Source: WHTI01 sp046715095
GTDB taxonomy: Bacteria; Actinomycetota; CADDZG01; WHSQ01
DNA: 8,382 nt
Assembly (NCBI GenBank): GCA_046715095.1
Contig: JBKJZQ010000080.1
Coordinates: 1-8,382, forward strand
Direction: 5' to 3'
A model generated the notes under the pieces. That model saw only the letters and a program-made list of their open reading frames with translations, was not told the DNA's origin and searched no databases. Positions 1 to 5,363 of this stretch are shown one piece after another. The translations under genes were made by a program, and so were the position numbers. Each line of letters opens with the position of its first letter. The first letter of the stretch is position 1.

Positions 1-849
1 CTGGTGGACGCGGCCGCGGTGGCCGGCTTCTACGCGTATCGCCGCGACCGTCCTGTCGTCGCGGCTGCCCTCTTCGGTCTCGGTGCGGCCTTCAAGATGT
101 ATCCCGCGTTCTTCGTTCTTCCGCTCATCGCCGCGTCGCTGGCGCGGCGGAACGTGAGAGAGGCGGCCGCCCAAGCCGGAACCGCGGCGGGGGTGTTCGC
201 GCTCGTGAACCTGCCGTTCGTGATCGCCAACTCAGACGGATGGTGGGCGACCTACGGCTTCCACCGCCTTCGGGGGCCGAACTTCGACAACATCTGGAAC
301 CTCAGGGACGCGTTCCAGGTGCCGGTCGATCTCCCGGTGCTTCCCCGGTTCACCTTCGGAGTGGTCCTGCCGGAGCTCACGCCCGAACGCCTGAACCTCA
401 TCACCGGCATCCTGACGCTCGTGGCGTTCGGGGTCGCGTTGTGGGTGGGGTGGAACCGGGCCCGAAAGGAGGGCGTCTATCCGGTGATCGCTGTGAGCGC
501 GGCGCTGCTGGCCGCCTTCCTCTGCTTCACCAAGGTGCACTCGCCTCAATACACCCTCTGGCTGTTGCCGTTCTTCGTGCTGGTGAGGGTCAACGTCTTG
601 TGGTGGATCGCCTACGCGGCGGCCGATTTCCTGGTCTACGTCGGGGTCTTCCGGTTCTTCTACGACTACTTCGAGCGCCCCGGCGCAACCGGTGCCGAGA
701 CCGCGATGGAGGTTGGAGTGTGGGTCCGTGCCGTTCTCCTGGCGGGGTTGTTCGTCGCCTTCCTGAGGGCCCGAGAGACCCGGGCAGATGCGCTCAGGTC
801 GCACCCCCTTCCTAGGGTGGAACCCGTCGGAGCAGCAGCGGAGTCCTAG
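1..849 (+). CDS. GT87/DUF2029-like membrane glycosyltransferase, 5'-truncated
   Basis: The reading frame is open from the first base, so the start lies outside the window; 282 codons precede the TAG. The product is a polytopic membrane protein with several hydrophobic stretches (about residues 17-45, 57-75, 135-150, 160-176, 184-215 and 235-256 of the visible part). Two features resemble the GT-C fold glycosyltransferases of the GT87/DUF2029 group, which use polyprenyl-phosphate sugars, often mannose, outside the membrane: the FKMYP motif (residues 31-35) early on, and FTKVHSPQY (176-184) followed by a hydrophobic helix. In mycobacteria a DUF2029-type membrane gene also sits just upstream of rpsF, so the location agrees. 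The donor and acceptor cannot be told. The catalytic acidic loop expected near the N-terminus is outside the window. The tail after residue 256 is short, polar and presumably cytosolic. Family assignment is fairly secure; the exact reaction is inference. Confidence 0.75.
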   Translation: MVDAAAVAGFYAYRRDRPVVAAALFGLGAAFKMYPAFFVLPLIAASLARRNVREAAAQAGTAAGVFALVNLPFVIANSDGWWATYGFHRLRGPNFDNIWNLRDAFQVPVDLPVLPRFTFGVVLPELTPERLNLITGILTLVAFGVALWVGWNRARKEGVYPVIAVSAALLAAFLCFTKVHSPQYTLWLLPFFVLVRVNVLWWIAYAAADFLVYVGVFRFFYDYFERPGATGAETAMEVGVWVRAVLLAGLFVAFLRARETRADALRSHPLPRVEPVGAAAES

Positions 850-881
850 CCCCCAGGACCGAGACAGAGGAAGGGAGGTGT

Positions 882-887
882 TAGCAT
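882..887 (+). promoter_or_regulatory. possible -10 element for the rpsF operon
   Basis: TAGCAT fits the actinobacterial -10 pattern TANNNT and lies in the only sizeable gap before rpsF. No convincing -35 is visible about 17 bases upstream. It would give a leader of about 105 bases containing the two hairpins described below. This is a weak, pattern-only call. Confidence 0.3.
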
Positions 888-894
888 CTGCGTC

Positions 895-914
895 CCGTGG
901 CCACCAGGTCACGG
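895..914 (+). promoter_or_regulatory. leader hairpin upstream of rpsF
   Basis: CCGTGGCC (895-902) pairs with GGTCACGG (907-914) around an ACCA loop, giving eight pairs including one G-U. It lies in the presumed 5' leader of rpsF-ssb-rpsR-rplI. In several bacterial phyla the S6:S18 complex represses its own operon by binding a leader RNA, so this hairpin could take part in such control. I cannot show that it matches the known motif. Confidence 0.4.
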
Positions 915-954
915 CGTTTCCCCTGCTCGTCTGCGGTCCTCATCGCGGGCGGGC

Positions 955-978
955 CTCGGAGCCGAGATTCGGCTCGAG
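955..978 (+). promoter_or_regulatory. bulged hairpin just before the rpsF ribosome binding site
   Basis: GAGCCGA (959-965) pairs with TCGGCTC (969-975) around a GAT loop. After a single bulged G958 the stem continues with CTC (955-957) against GAG (976-978). The unusually purine-rich Shine-Dalgarno region GGAGGAGGAGG (982-992) starts four bases later, 6 bases before the rpsF ATG. The stem is well placed to influence ribosome access. An alternative fold pairing CCTC (954-957) with the GGAGG repeats is also possible. Confidence 0.45.
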
Positions 979-998
979 TCCGGAGGAGGAGGTAGTCG

Positions 999-1295
999 AT
1001 GAGGGACTATGAAGCGATGGTTATCGTGGATGCAGAGCTCGAAGAGGGCGACATCCAGAAGGCCGTCGATCGCTTCTCGGGCGTCATTACCGACGCCGGG
1101 GGCAAGGTAACGAAGGTAGACCGGTGGGGCGTACGCCGATTCGCGTACGAGAACAACCACAAGAAAGAGGGCTACTACTTCGTTGCGCAATTCTCCGCTG
1201 TGGAAGACACGGTCGCGCGACTCGATCGCCTCTTCCACATCTCCGACGAGTTCATCCGCGGCAAGGTCACGCACCCAGTTGCCGCGACCAAGTGA
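999..1295 (+). CDS. rpsF: 30S ribosomal protein S6
   Basis: The product is a 98-residue protein of normal S6 length, beginning MRDYEAMVIVDAELEE, with the S6 fold features: N-terminal strand YEAMVIVD, central KVDRWGVRRFAYEN (about residues 39-52) and the segment GYYFVAQFSA. S6 binds the central domain of 16S rRNA as a heterodimer with S18, whose gene lies two genes downstream. The ATG at 999 is backed by the strong purine-rich Shine-Dalgarno repeat ending 6 bases before it. It is the first gene of a compact operon with ssb (21-base gap), rpsR and rplI, and the two leader hairpins upstream may serve autoregulation. There is nothing abnormal in the protein itself. Confidence 0.97.
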   Translation: MRDYEAMVIVDAELEEGDIQKAVDRFSGVITDAGGKVTKVDRWGVRRFAYENNHKKEGYYFVAQFSAVEDTVARLDRLFHISDEFIRGKVTHPVAATK

Positions 1296-1316
1296 AACTT
1301 CGAGAGGAGATAGATC

Positions 1317-1796
1317 ATGTCATCGGATAACACCATCACGCTGGTAGGCAACATCACCGACGACCCCGAGCTTCGTTTCACCCCGTCCGGCGCCGCGGTT
1401 GCGAACTTCACCGTCGCGGTGAACCGTCGTATCAACCGTGACGGACAGTGGGAGGACAAGCTCGACGGGTTCTTCCGCTGCAACTGCTGGCGGGACATGG
1501 CCGAGAACGTCGCCGAATCCCTGCAGAAGGGGTCGCGGGTGATGGTCGTCGGCCGGCTTCAGCAGCGTCAGTGGGAAGACAAGGACGGCAACAAGCGCTC
1601 GTCCTTCGAGATCCAGGTAGACGAAGTTGGTCCGTCGCTCCGTTGGGCAACCGCGACCGTTCAGAAGTCGTCGCGCTCGAGCGGCGGGGGCACAGGCGGC
1701 GGCGGCGGAGGCGATTGGGGCGGTCAGGCCCCGTCCGGCGGCGGTCAGGCCCCGTCCGGCGGCTCGGCGCCGCCACCCGACGAGGGAGGCTTCTAA
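1317..1796 (+). CDS. ssb: single-stranded DNA-binding protein
   Basis: SSB coats single-stranded DNA during replication, repair and recombination and recruits partners through its C-terminal tip. The 159-residue product has a full OB-fold (about 1-112) with ITLVGNITDDPELRFT at the start, the FFRCNCWRDMAENV segment (52-65), KGSRVMVVGRLQQRQWEDK (71-89), and tryptophans at 45, 58, 86 and 110. A Gly/Ser/Pro/Gln-rich disordered linker (116-152) follows and contains a duplicated GQAPSGG. The tail ends PPPDEGGF. This keeps the final Phe and an acidic pair but is less acidic than the usual DDDIPF or DDEPPF tip, so partner binding may differ. GAGAGGAGA (1302-1310) is a good Shine-Dalgarno for the ATG. 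The stop codon abuts the rpsR start, suggesting coupled translation of S18. Confidence 0.97.
   Translation: MSSDNTITLVGNITDDPELRFTPSGAAVANFTVAVNRRINRDGQWEDKLDGFFRCNCWRDMAENVAESLQKGSRVMVVGRLQQRQWEDKDGNKRSSFEIQVDEVGPSLRWATATVQKSSRSSGGGTGGGGGGDWGGQAPSGGGQAPSGGSAPPPDEGGF
1721..1762 (+). repeat. perfect 21-bp tandem duplication in the ssb linker
   Basis: Positions 1721-1741 and 1742-1762 are identical 21-base units in frame, each coding GQAPSGG in the flexible linker of SSB. The identity extends to the third codon positions, so this looks like a recent in-frame slippage duplication rather than old sequence conservation. Confidence 0.95.
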
Positions 1797-2087
1797 GTGG
1801 CGAGAGACAGAGATAGAGATAGAGACAGGCGCGACAAGAAGGGCGCAGACAAGGACAAGAAGGGCTTCAAGAAAGGCAAGAAGAAGTATTGCCAGTTCTG
1901 CGCCGACAAGAAAACGCTCATCGATTACAAGGACGTCGGGATGCTGCGCAAGTTCGTCAGCGACCGGGGCAAGATCCGCGCCCGCCGCGTGACCGGGAAC
2001 TGCACGCAGCATCAGCGCCGCGTAGCGACCGCGGTCAAGAACGCGCGTGAGATGGCCTTGCTTCCCTACTCCTCGACGGGACGGTAG
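1797..2087 (+). CDS. rpsR: 30S ribosomal protein S18, zinc-type, with a basic/acidic N-terminal extension
   Basis: The product is 96 residues, longer than the roughly 75-85 usual for S18. The conserved core starts near YCQFC (31-35) and contains IDYKDVGMLRKFVSDRGKI (42-60), RARRVTGNCTQHQRR and the terminal MALLPY. C32, C35, C69 and H72 form the CxxC...CxxH set of the zinc-binding (C+) form, in contrast to zinc-free paralogues that bacteria express during zinc starvation. S18 pairs with S6 on 16S rRNA. The GTG start directly follows the ssb stop, with AGGGAGG-like sequence about 7 bases upstream inside the ssb end. The first 30 residues are a low-complexity Arg/Asp then Lys/Asp/Gly stretch starting with four RD units, probably a disordered rRNA-contacting tail. 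This extension is the unusual part. Confidence 0.95.
   Translation: MARDRDRDRDRRDKKGADKDKKGFKKGKKKYCQFCADKKTLIDYKDVGMLRKFVSDRGKIRARRVTGNCTQHQRRVATAVKNAREMALLPYSSTGR
1803..1826 (+). repeat. four AGAGAY hexanucleotide repeats at the 5' end of rpsR
   Basis: The units are AGAGAC, AGAGAT, AGAGAT and AGAGAC, coding Arg-Asp four times immediately after the GTG GCG start. They use the AGA arginine codon, which is otherwise uncommon in this GC-rich window. The purine-rich, unstructured stretch may keep the initiation region open or may be a slippage expansion. Confidence 0.9.
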
Positions 2088-2091
2088 GGAG

Positions 2092-2547
2092 ATGAAGATC
2101 ATCCTTGCCGACGACATCGAGACCCTGGGGCACAAGGGCGATGTCGTAACCGTGGCCGACGGCTACGCGCGCAACTTCCTGATCCCCAAGGGCATGGCTC
2201 TGACCGCGACCAAGGGCGCTCTCAAGCAGGCCGAGCTCATGCAGAAGGCCCGCGGGGATCGGATGGAGAAGGAGAAGTCCGAGGCGGCCTCCAAGGTGGC
2301 CGTGCTCGCCGCCGCTTCCGTTTACATCTCGGCCCGGGCCGGTGAAGAGGGTCATCTGTTCGGCTCCGTCACCAAGGCCGATGTCGCCCGTGGCATCGAG
2401 GACCAGCTGGGTGAGGTCGTGGATCGTCAGCAGATCGTGCTCGACGAGCCGATCCGGAGTCTCGGCACGCACTCGGTCGAGATCAGGCTGCACGAGCAGG
2501 TGAACGCGCTGGTGACCGTCGAGGTCATCGAGCACGACGAAGAGTAG
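2092..2547 (+). CDS. rplI: 50S ribosomal protein L9
   Basis: The 151-residue protein has the expected length and the two-domain design of L9. An N-terminal rRNA-binding domain opens MKIILADDIETLGHKGDVV and carries the family signature GDVVTVADGYARNFLIPKG (16-34). A long charged helix (about 44-75) and a C-terminal domain with EGHLFGSVT and VTVEVIEH follow. L9 binds domain V of 23S rRNA at the L1 stalk base. I chose the ATG at 2092 over an in-frame ATG at 2047, because the latter would lie inside rpsR and add 15 residues foreign to L9. The start follows the rpsR stop by four bases; AGGGAG touches the ATG directly, so translation probably depends on coupling to rpsR. It is the last gene of the ribosomal operon. 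Confidence 0.96.
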   Translation: MKIILADDIETLGHKGDVVTVADGYARNFLIPKGMALTATKGALKQAELMQKARGDRMEKEKSEAASKVAVLAAASVYISARAGEEGHLFGSVTKADVARGIEDQLGEVVDRQQIVLDEPIRSLGTHSVEIRLHEQVNALVTVEVIEHDEE

Positions 2548-2549
2548 GG

Positions 2550-2603
2550 ATTCCCACAGGATCCACAGCCAAGTCCACAGGCTGGCCGTCTTGTGTTCCA
2601 CAG
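2550..2603 (+). promoter_or_regulatory. cluster of four DnaA-box-like CCACAG motifs
   Basis: CCACAG occurs at 2554, 2563, 2575 and 2598, all in the same orientation. Extended to nine bases they read ATTCCCACA, GGATCCACA, AAGTCCACA and TGTTCCACA. The last three match 7 of 9 positions of TTATCCACA or TTGTCCACA, the DnaA-box consensus. A fifth, inverted copy (TGTGGCTAG) lies at 2689-2697. The position just upstream of the helicase gene makes DnaA binding plausible, for dnaB regulation or initiator titration. No box is perfect, so binding is unproven. Confidence 0.45.
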
Positions 2604-2622
2604 GCGATAACCCATAGCTTCG

Positions 2623-2648
2623 AAGCGGCCCGGTTCGCCGGGCCGCTT
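2623..2648 (+). terminator. strong hairpin after rplI, probable terminator
   Basis: AAGCGGCCCGG (2623-2633) pairs perfectly with CCGGGCCGCTT (2638-2648) across a TTCG tetraloop, giving an 11-bp GC-rich stem. It lies 75 bases after the rplI stop and would end the rpsF operon transcript. The downstream GCTTGTAAT has only a poor U tract, as is common for actinobacterial terminators. Confidence 0.75.
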
Positions 2649-2680
2649 GCTTGTAATCGCCACTTCCCCGGCGGAATCCG

Positions 2681-2704
2681 TCGCACCCTGTGGCTAGGGT
2701 GCGA
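2681..2704 (+). promoter_or_regulatory. 9-bp perfect inverted repeat, possible operator, upstream of dnaB
   Basis: TCGCACCCT (2681-2689) and AGGGTGCGA (2696-2704) are exact reverse complements separated by GTGGCT. The right arm contains TAGGGT (2695-2700), which fits an actinobacterial -10 (TANNNT); a second candidate, TAGAGT, lies at 2717-2722. An inverted repeat overlapping a possible -10 could be a repressor or DnaA-related site, or simply an RNA hairpin. No -35 stands out. Confidence 0.45.
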
Positions 2705-2726
2705 ACATGTGTTCTCTAGAGTGACG

Positions 2727-2742
2727 GCCTCCCGGCGGAGGC
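2727..2742 (+). other. small hairpin in the dnaB leader
   Basis: GCCTCC (2727-2732) pairs with GGAGGC (2737-2742) across CGGC. The GGAGG in its right arm resembles a Shine-Dalgarno but is about 19 bases from the TTG at 2761 and 43 from the preferred GTG, so it is not a good ribosome binding site. Its function is unknown. Confidence 0.35.
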
Positions 2743-2774
2743 AGCTATTCAAACAAACTGTTGAAGACGACGAC

Positions 2775-2782
2775 AGGGGGAG
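2775..2782 (+). promoter_or_regulatory. ribosome binding site deciding the dnaB start
   Basis: AGGGGGAG lies a few bases before the GTG at 2785. The in-frame TTG at 2761, eight codons upstream, has no comparable purine tract at the right distance. I therefore take GTG 2785 as the start; the TTG form would add MKTTTGGE. Confidence 0.6.
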
Positions 2783-2784
2783 AA

Positions 2785-5361
2785 GTGGCGCAGCGGGCAC
2801 CGCTCGAGGCCGTGCGGCCGAACCGGATACCGCCCCACAACATCGACGCCGAGCAATCGGTCCTCGGGGCGATGCTCGAGTCCCGCGACGCGATCCTGAA
2901 CGTCGTCGAGATCCTCGGGGCGAAGGACTTCTATAAGCCGGCTCACGGGATGATCTTCGAGACGATCGTCGAGGTCATCTCCAAAGGAGAGCCCGCCGAC
3001 CCCGTCACCGTCGCCGACGAACTCGCCCGCAAGGGCGCCCTCGAGAAGATCGGTGGCAAGCCGTACATCCTCGGCCTCCTCGAGGCCTATCCCACGGCGT
3101 CATCGGCATCCCGCTACGCCCACATCGTCGAGGAGCACGCGCTCCTCAGGCGCCTGATCGAGGCCGGCAACAGGGTCCAGGAGATCGGCTTCGAGATGCC
3201 CGAGAACGTCGACGAAGCCGTCGACGAGGCCGAGAGCGTCATCTACCAGGTCGCCGACCGCCGCCTCCGCGACGACATGCAGCCGATCCGTCCCCTGCTG
3301 ACCAAGACGATGGAGGACCTCGAGGCTCTCGCAGAACTGGGCGAAGACGTCACCGGCCTGGCGTCGGGCTTCGGCGACCTCGACCACATCACGCTGGGCT
3401 TCCAGCCGTCGACGCTGGTGATCATCGCTGCGAGACCGGCGATGGGAAAATGTCTCGGCTCGCTTTGCTTGGTCGTCGATCCGGTCGATGGGGGCCGCAT
3501 CACCATCGAAGAGTTTGTTCGTCGCCGGCGTCTGTCGATCCACGCGCTAACTGATGGGGGGTATGTGGAACCGTCGACGGTGACGGACTGGATCCCCAAC
3601 GGCGAGCGCGAGTGCTTCCGGCTAACCACCAGGACCGGACGCTCGATCGAAGCGACATCGAACCACCCGTTCCTGATGGCGACCGGATGGGCCCCACTCG
3701 ACTACCTGAAGGTAGGTGCCCGGATCGCGATCCCGCGACGGGTCGAGACTTTCGGCAACGGGGACGAGTGGACACGAGAAGAGGCGCGCCTGCTTGCGCA
3801 ATTCATTGCGGAGGGCGGGCTTACTGGTGGCTGTCCGACCTTCACCAACAACGACCCAGTGATCATCGCCGACTTCAAGAGATGCATCGAAGTTGCCTTC
3901 CCGACCTGCACCACATCTATATCGGGGAGCATCACTTTCCGCGTCAAGGCCAAGAAGCAGAAGCAGGACGGCAACACGGTTAGGACCTGGCTGCGCGAGT
4001 TGAAGTTGACGGGCAAGAAGTCCGAGCACAAGTCCTTCCCCGACTCGGTCTGGCGGATGGATCGCAAACAGCTAACGGAGTTTCTCAAGACACTGTTCAG
4101 CTGCGACGGCACCATCTATTCGATGAATGGCTACGCGCGGATCGAGTTTGCAGTCGCATCCGAACAACTTGCCGAGGACGTCCGACACGCGCTGACCCGC
4201 TTCGGAATCGTCTCGAAGCTGTGGCGGAAGACCGACAGATGTTGGCGGGTCGAGATCACCGACACGCCTTCGGTGGATATCTACCAGCAACACATCGGCT
4301 GGATCGGCGAGAAGGCGCAGCGGGTCTACAAGTTCCGCGAAGGACGGCATCATTCGCAACAGGGTCAGGTTCCCGCCGAGATCTGGGGCCTGATCAAGAA
4401 GCTGACCGCCGAAGCGGGTCTCTCGTTGGGCGAGTTGTCTCGCCGGGCGGGAGAGAACTCATCGAATCTCCATACCAATCGAAGGATCGCACAATGGCGC
4501 CTGGCCAAGTACGCGGAAGTCATCGATTCAGACGAGCTTCGTACTCTCGCGAACGACGATATCTATTGGGACGAGATCATCTCGATCGAGCCCGTCGGCA
4601 AGCGTGAGGTCTACGACCTCACAGTCCCCGAGGGCAGCAACTTCGTGGCGAACGACATCATCGTCCACAACTCCTCGCTCCTGAATGACTTCGCGTTGCA
4701 TGCGGCGTTGAAGAAGAACCAGCCGGTCGTGTTGTTCTCGCTCGAGATGGGGCGCCACGAGTTGACGCAACGTTTCCTCGCGTCCGAGGCCAAGATCGAC
4801 TCCCAGAAGATCCGCCGCGGCGCGTTGCAGGAACAGGATTGGCAGAGGCTGTCGTCCGCGGTCGGCCGACTTGCCGAGGCTCCCATCTTCATCGACGACT
4901 CACCAAACATCACCTTGATGGAGATGCGCGCCAAGTGCCGGCGACTGAAGGCGAAGCACGGCCTCGGCATGGTGATCGTCGATTACCTCCAGCTGATGCA
5001 AGGCCCGCGCAAGACCGAGAACCGCCAGCAGGAAGTGTCCGAGATCTCGCGCGCCTTGAAGATCATGGCCCGTGAGCTCCAGGTCCCCGTGCTGTGCGCA
5101 TCGCAGCTCAACCGAGGCGTCGAGTTCCGGTCCGACAAACGCCCGATGCTTGGAGACCTTCGCGAATCTGGCGCTTTGGAACAGGACGCCGACTTGGTGA
5201 TGTTCATCTACCGGGACGAGGTCTATAACCCCGACTCTGATGCGAAGGGCGAAGCTGAGTTGATCATCTCCAAGCACAGGAACGGCCCCACCGGGATCGT
5301 GCGGCTGGCGTTCATGAACCAGTACACGAAGTTCGCCTCGATCGCCCGAACCCACAGCTGA
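2785..5361 (+). CDS. dnaB: replicative DNA helicase DnaB, intein-containing precursor
   Basis: DnaB is the hexameric ring helicase that unwinds the chromosome at the replication fork and works with primase. The precursor is 858 residues; removing the 407-residue intein (223-629) leaves a 451-residue mature protein, normal for DnaB. The N-terminal domain starts NIDAEQSVLGAML. The RecA-like motor has Walker A AARPAMGK (215-222) completed by S630 after splicing, Walker B VDYLQLM (732-738), H3 ASQLNRG (772-778), H4 ESGALEQDAD (794-803), and the basic loop KHRNGPTG (830-837). All are intact. The H4 site, another place where DnaB inteins are known, is empty here. The gene has its own leader with DnaA-box-like motifs and an inverted repeat, and it is followed after 2 bases by an endonuclease III gene. 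No second frame break is seen. The start could instead be TTG 2761. Confidence 0.96.
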   Translation: MAQRAPLEAVRPNRIPPHNIDAEQSVLGAMLESRDAILNVVEILGAKDFYKPAHGMIFETIVEVISKGEPADPVTVADELARKGALEKIGGKPYILGLLEAYPTASSASRYAHIVEEHALLRRLIEAGNRVQEIGFEMPENVDEAVDEAESVIYQVADRRLRDDMQPIRPLLTKTMEDLEALAELGEDVTGLASGFGDLDHITLGFQPSTLVIIAARPAMGKCLGSLCLVVDPVDGGRITIEEFVRRRRLSIHALTDGGYVEPSTVTDWIPNGERECFRLTTRTGRSIEATSNHPFLMATGWAPLDYLKVGARIAIPRRVETFGNGDEWTREEARLLAQFIAEGGLTGGCPTFTNNDPVIIADFKRCIEVAFPTCTTSISGSITFRVKAKKQKQDGNTVRTWLRELKLTGKKSEHKSFPDSVWRMDRKQLTEFLKTLFSCDGTIYSMNGYARIEFAVASEQLAEDVRHALTRFGIVSKLWRKTDRCWRVEITDTPSVDIYQQHIGWIGEKAQRVYKFREGRHHSQQGQVPAEIWGLIKKLTAEAGLSLGELSRRAGENSSNLHTNRRIAQWRLAKYAEVIDSDELRTLANDDIYWDEIISIEPVGKREVYDLTVPEGSNFVANDIIVHNSSLLNDFALHAALKKNQPVVLFSLEMGRHELTQRFLASEAKIDSQKIRRGALQEQDWQRLSSAVGRLAEAPIFIDDSPNITLMEMRAKCRRLKAKHGLGMVIVDYLQLMQGPRKTENRQQEVSEISRALKIMARELQVPVLCASQLNRGVEFRSDKRPMLGDLRESGALEQDADLVMFIYRDEVYNPDSDAKGEAELIISKHRNGPTGIVRLAFMNQYTKFASIARTHS
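3451..4671 (+). other. DnaB intein with LAGLIDADG endonuclease, inserted in the Walker A P-loop
   Basis: This in-frame insertion of 407 residues splits the P-loop between Lys222 and Ser630. Splicing motifs, in intein numbering: Cys1 in CLGS (block A), T69-S-N-H72 in block B (EATSNHPFLMATGW), D389 in VYDLTV (block F), and VANDIIVHN (399-407) with the penultimate His406 and terminal Asn407, followed by Ser as +1 residue. This is a standard class 1 arrangement, so self-splicing should work. The homing endonuclease has two LAGLIDADG-type helices, LLAQFIAEGGL (114-124, acidic E121) and FLKTLFSCDGTI (211-222, D219), so both metal-binding acidic residues are present and it may be active. An XRE-like helix-turn-helix segment follows (about 309-365). 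The intein uses the leucine codon CTA three times; I saw none in the flanking helicase parts, which fits horizontal acquisition. Mycobacterial DnaB also has an intein in the P-loop. Confidence 0.95.
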
Positions 5362-5363
5362 CG

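Noticed and set aside
232..912. Minus-strand open frame opposite the glycosyltransferase
   Set aside because: The plus frame shows clear transmembrane segments and family motifs; the minus frame is a charged, low-complexity shadow.
2047..2091. Upstream ATG start for rplI
   Set aside because: It lies inside the end of rpsR and would add 15 residues not found in L9, while ATG 2092 yields the canonical MKIILADDI start.
1320..2135. Long minus-strand open frame opposite ssb and rpsR
   Set aside because: It is a shadow of two unmistakable conserved genes, has low-complexity composition from GC-rich codons read in reverse, and matches no family I recognise.
2550..2603. Repeated CCACAG as a short CRISPR-like array
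   Set aside because: The repeats are only 6 bases, spacing is irregular (9, 12 and 23 bases), and there are no unique spacers of constant length or cas genes.
3451..4671. Class 3 intein or a group I/II intron instead of a class 1 intein
   Set aside because: Cys1, TxxH, HN and Ser+1 give a complete class 1 set, and the insertion is a continuous in-frame reading frame, unlike an intron.
5164..5196. Second intein at the H4 motif of DnaB
   Set aside because: The SGALEQDAD motif is continuous and normal, so this alternative insertion site is empty.
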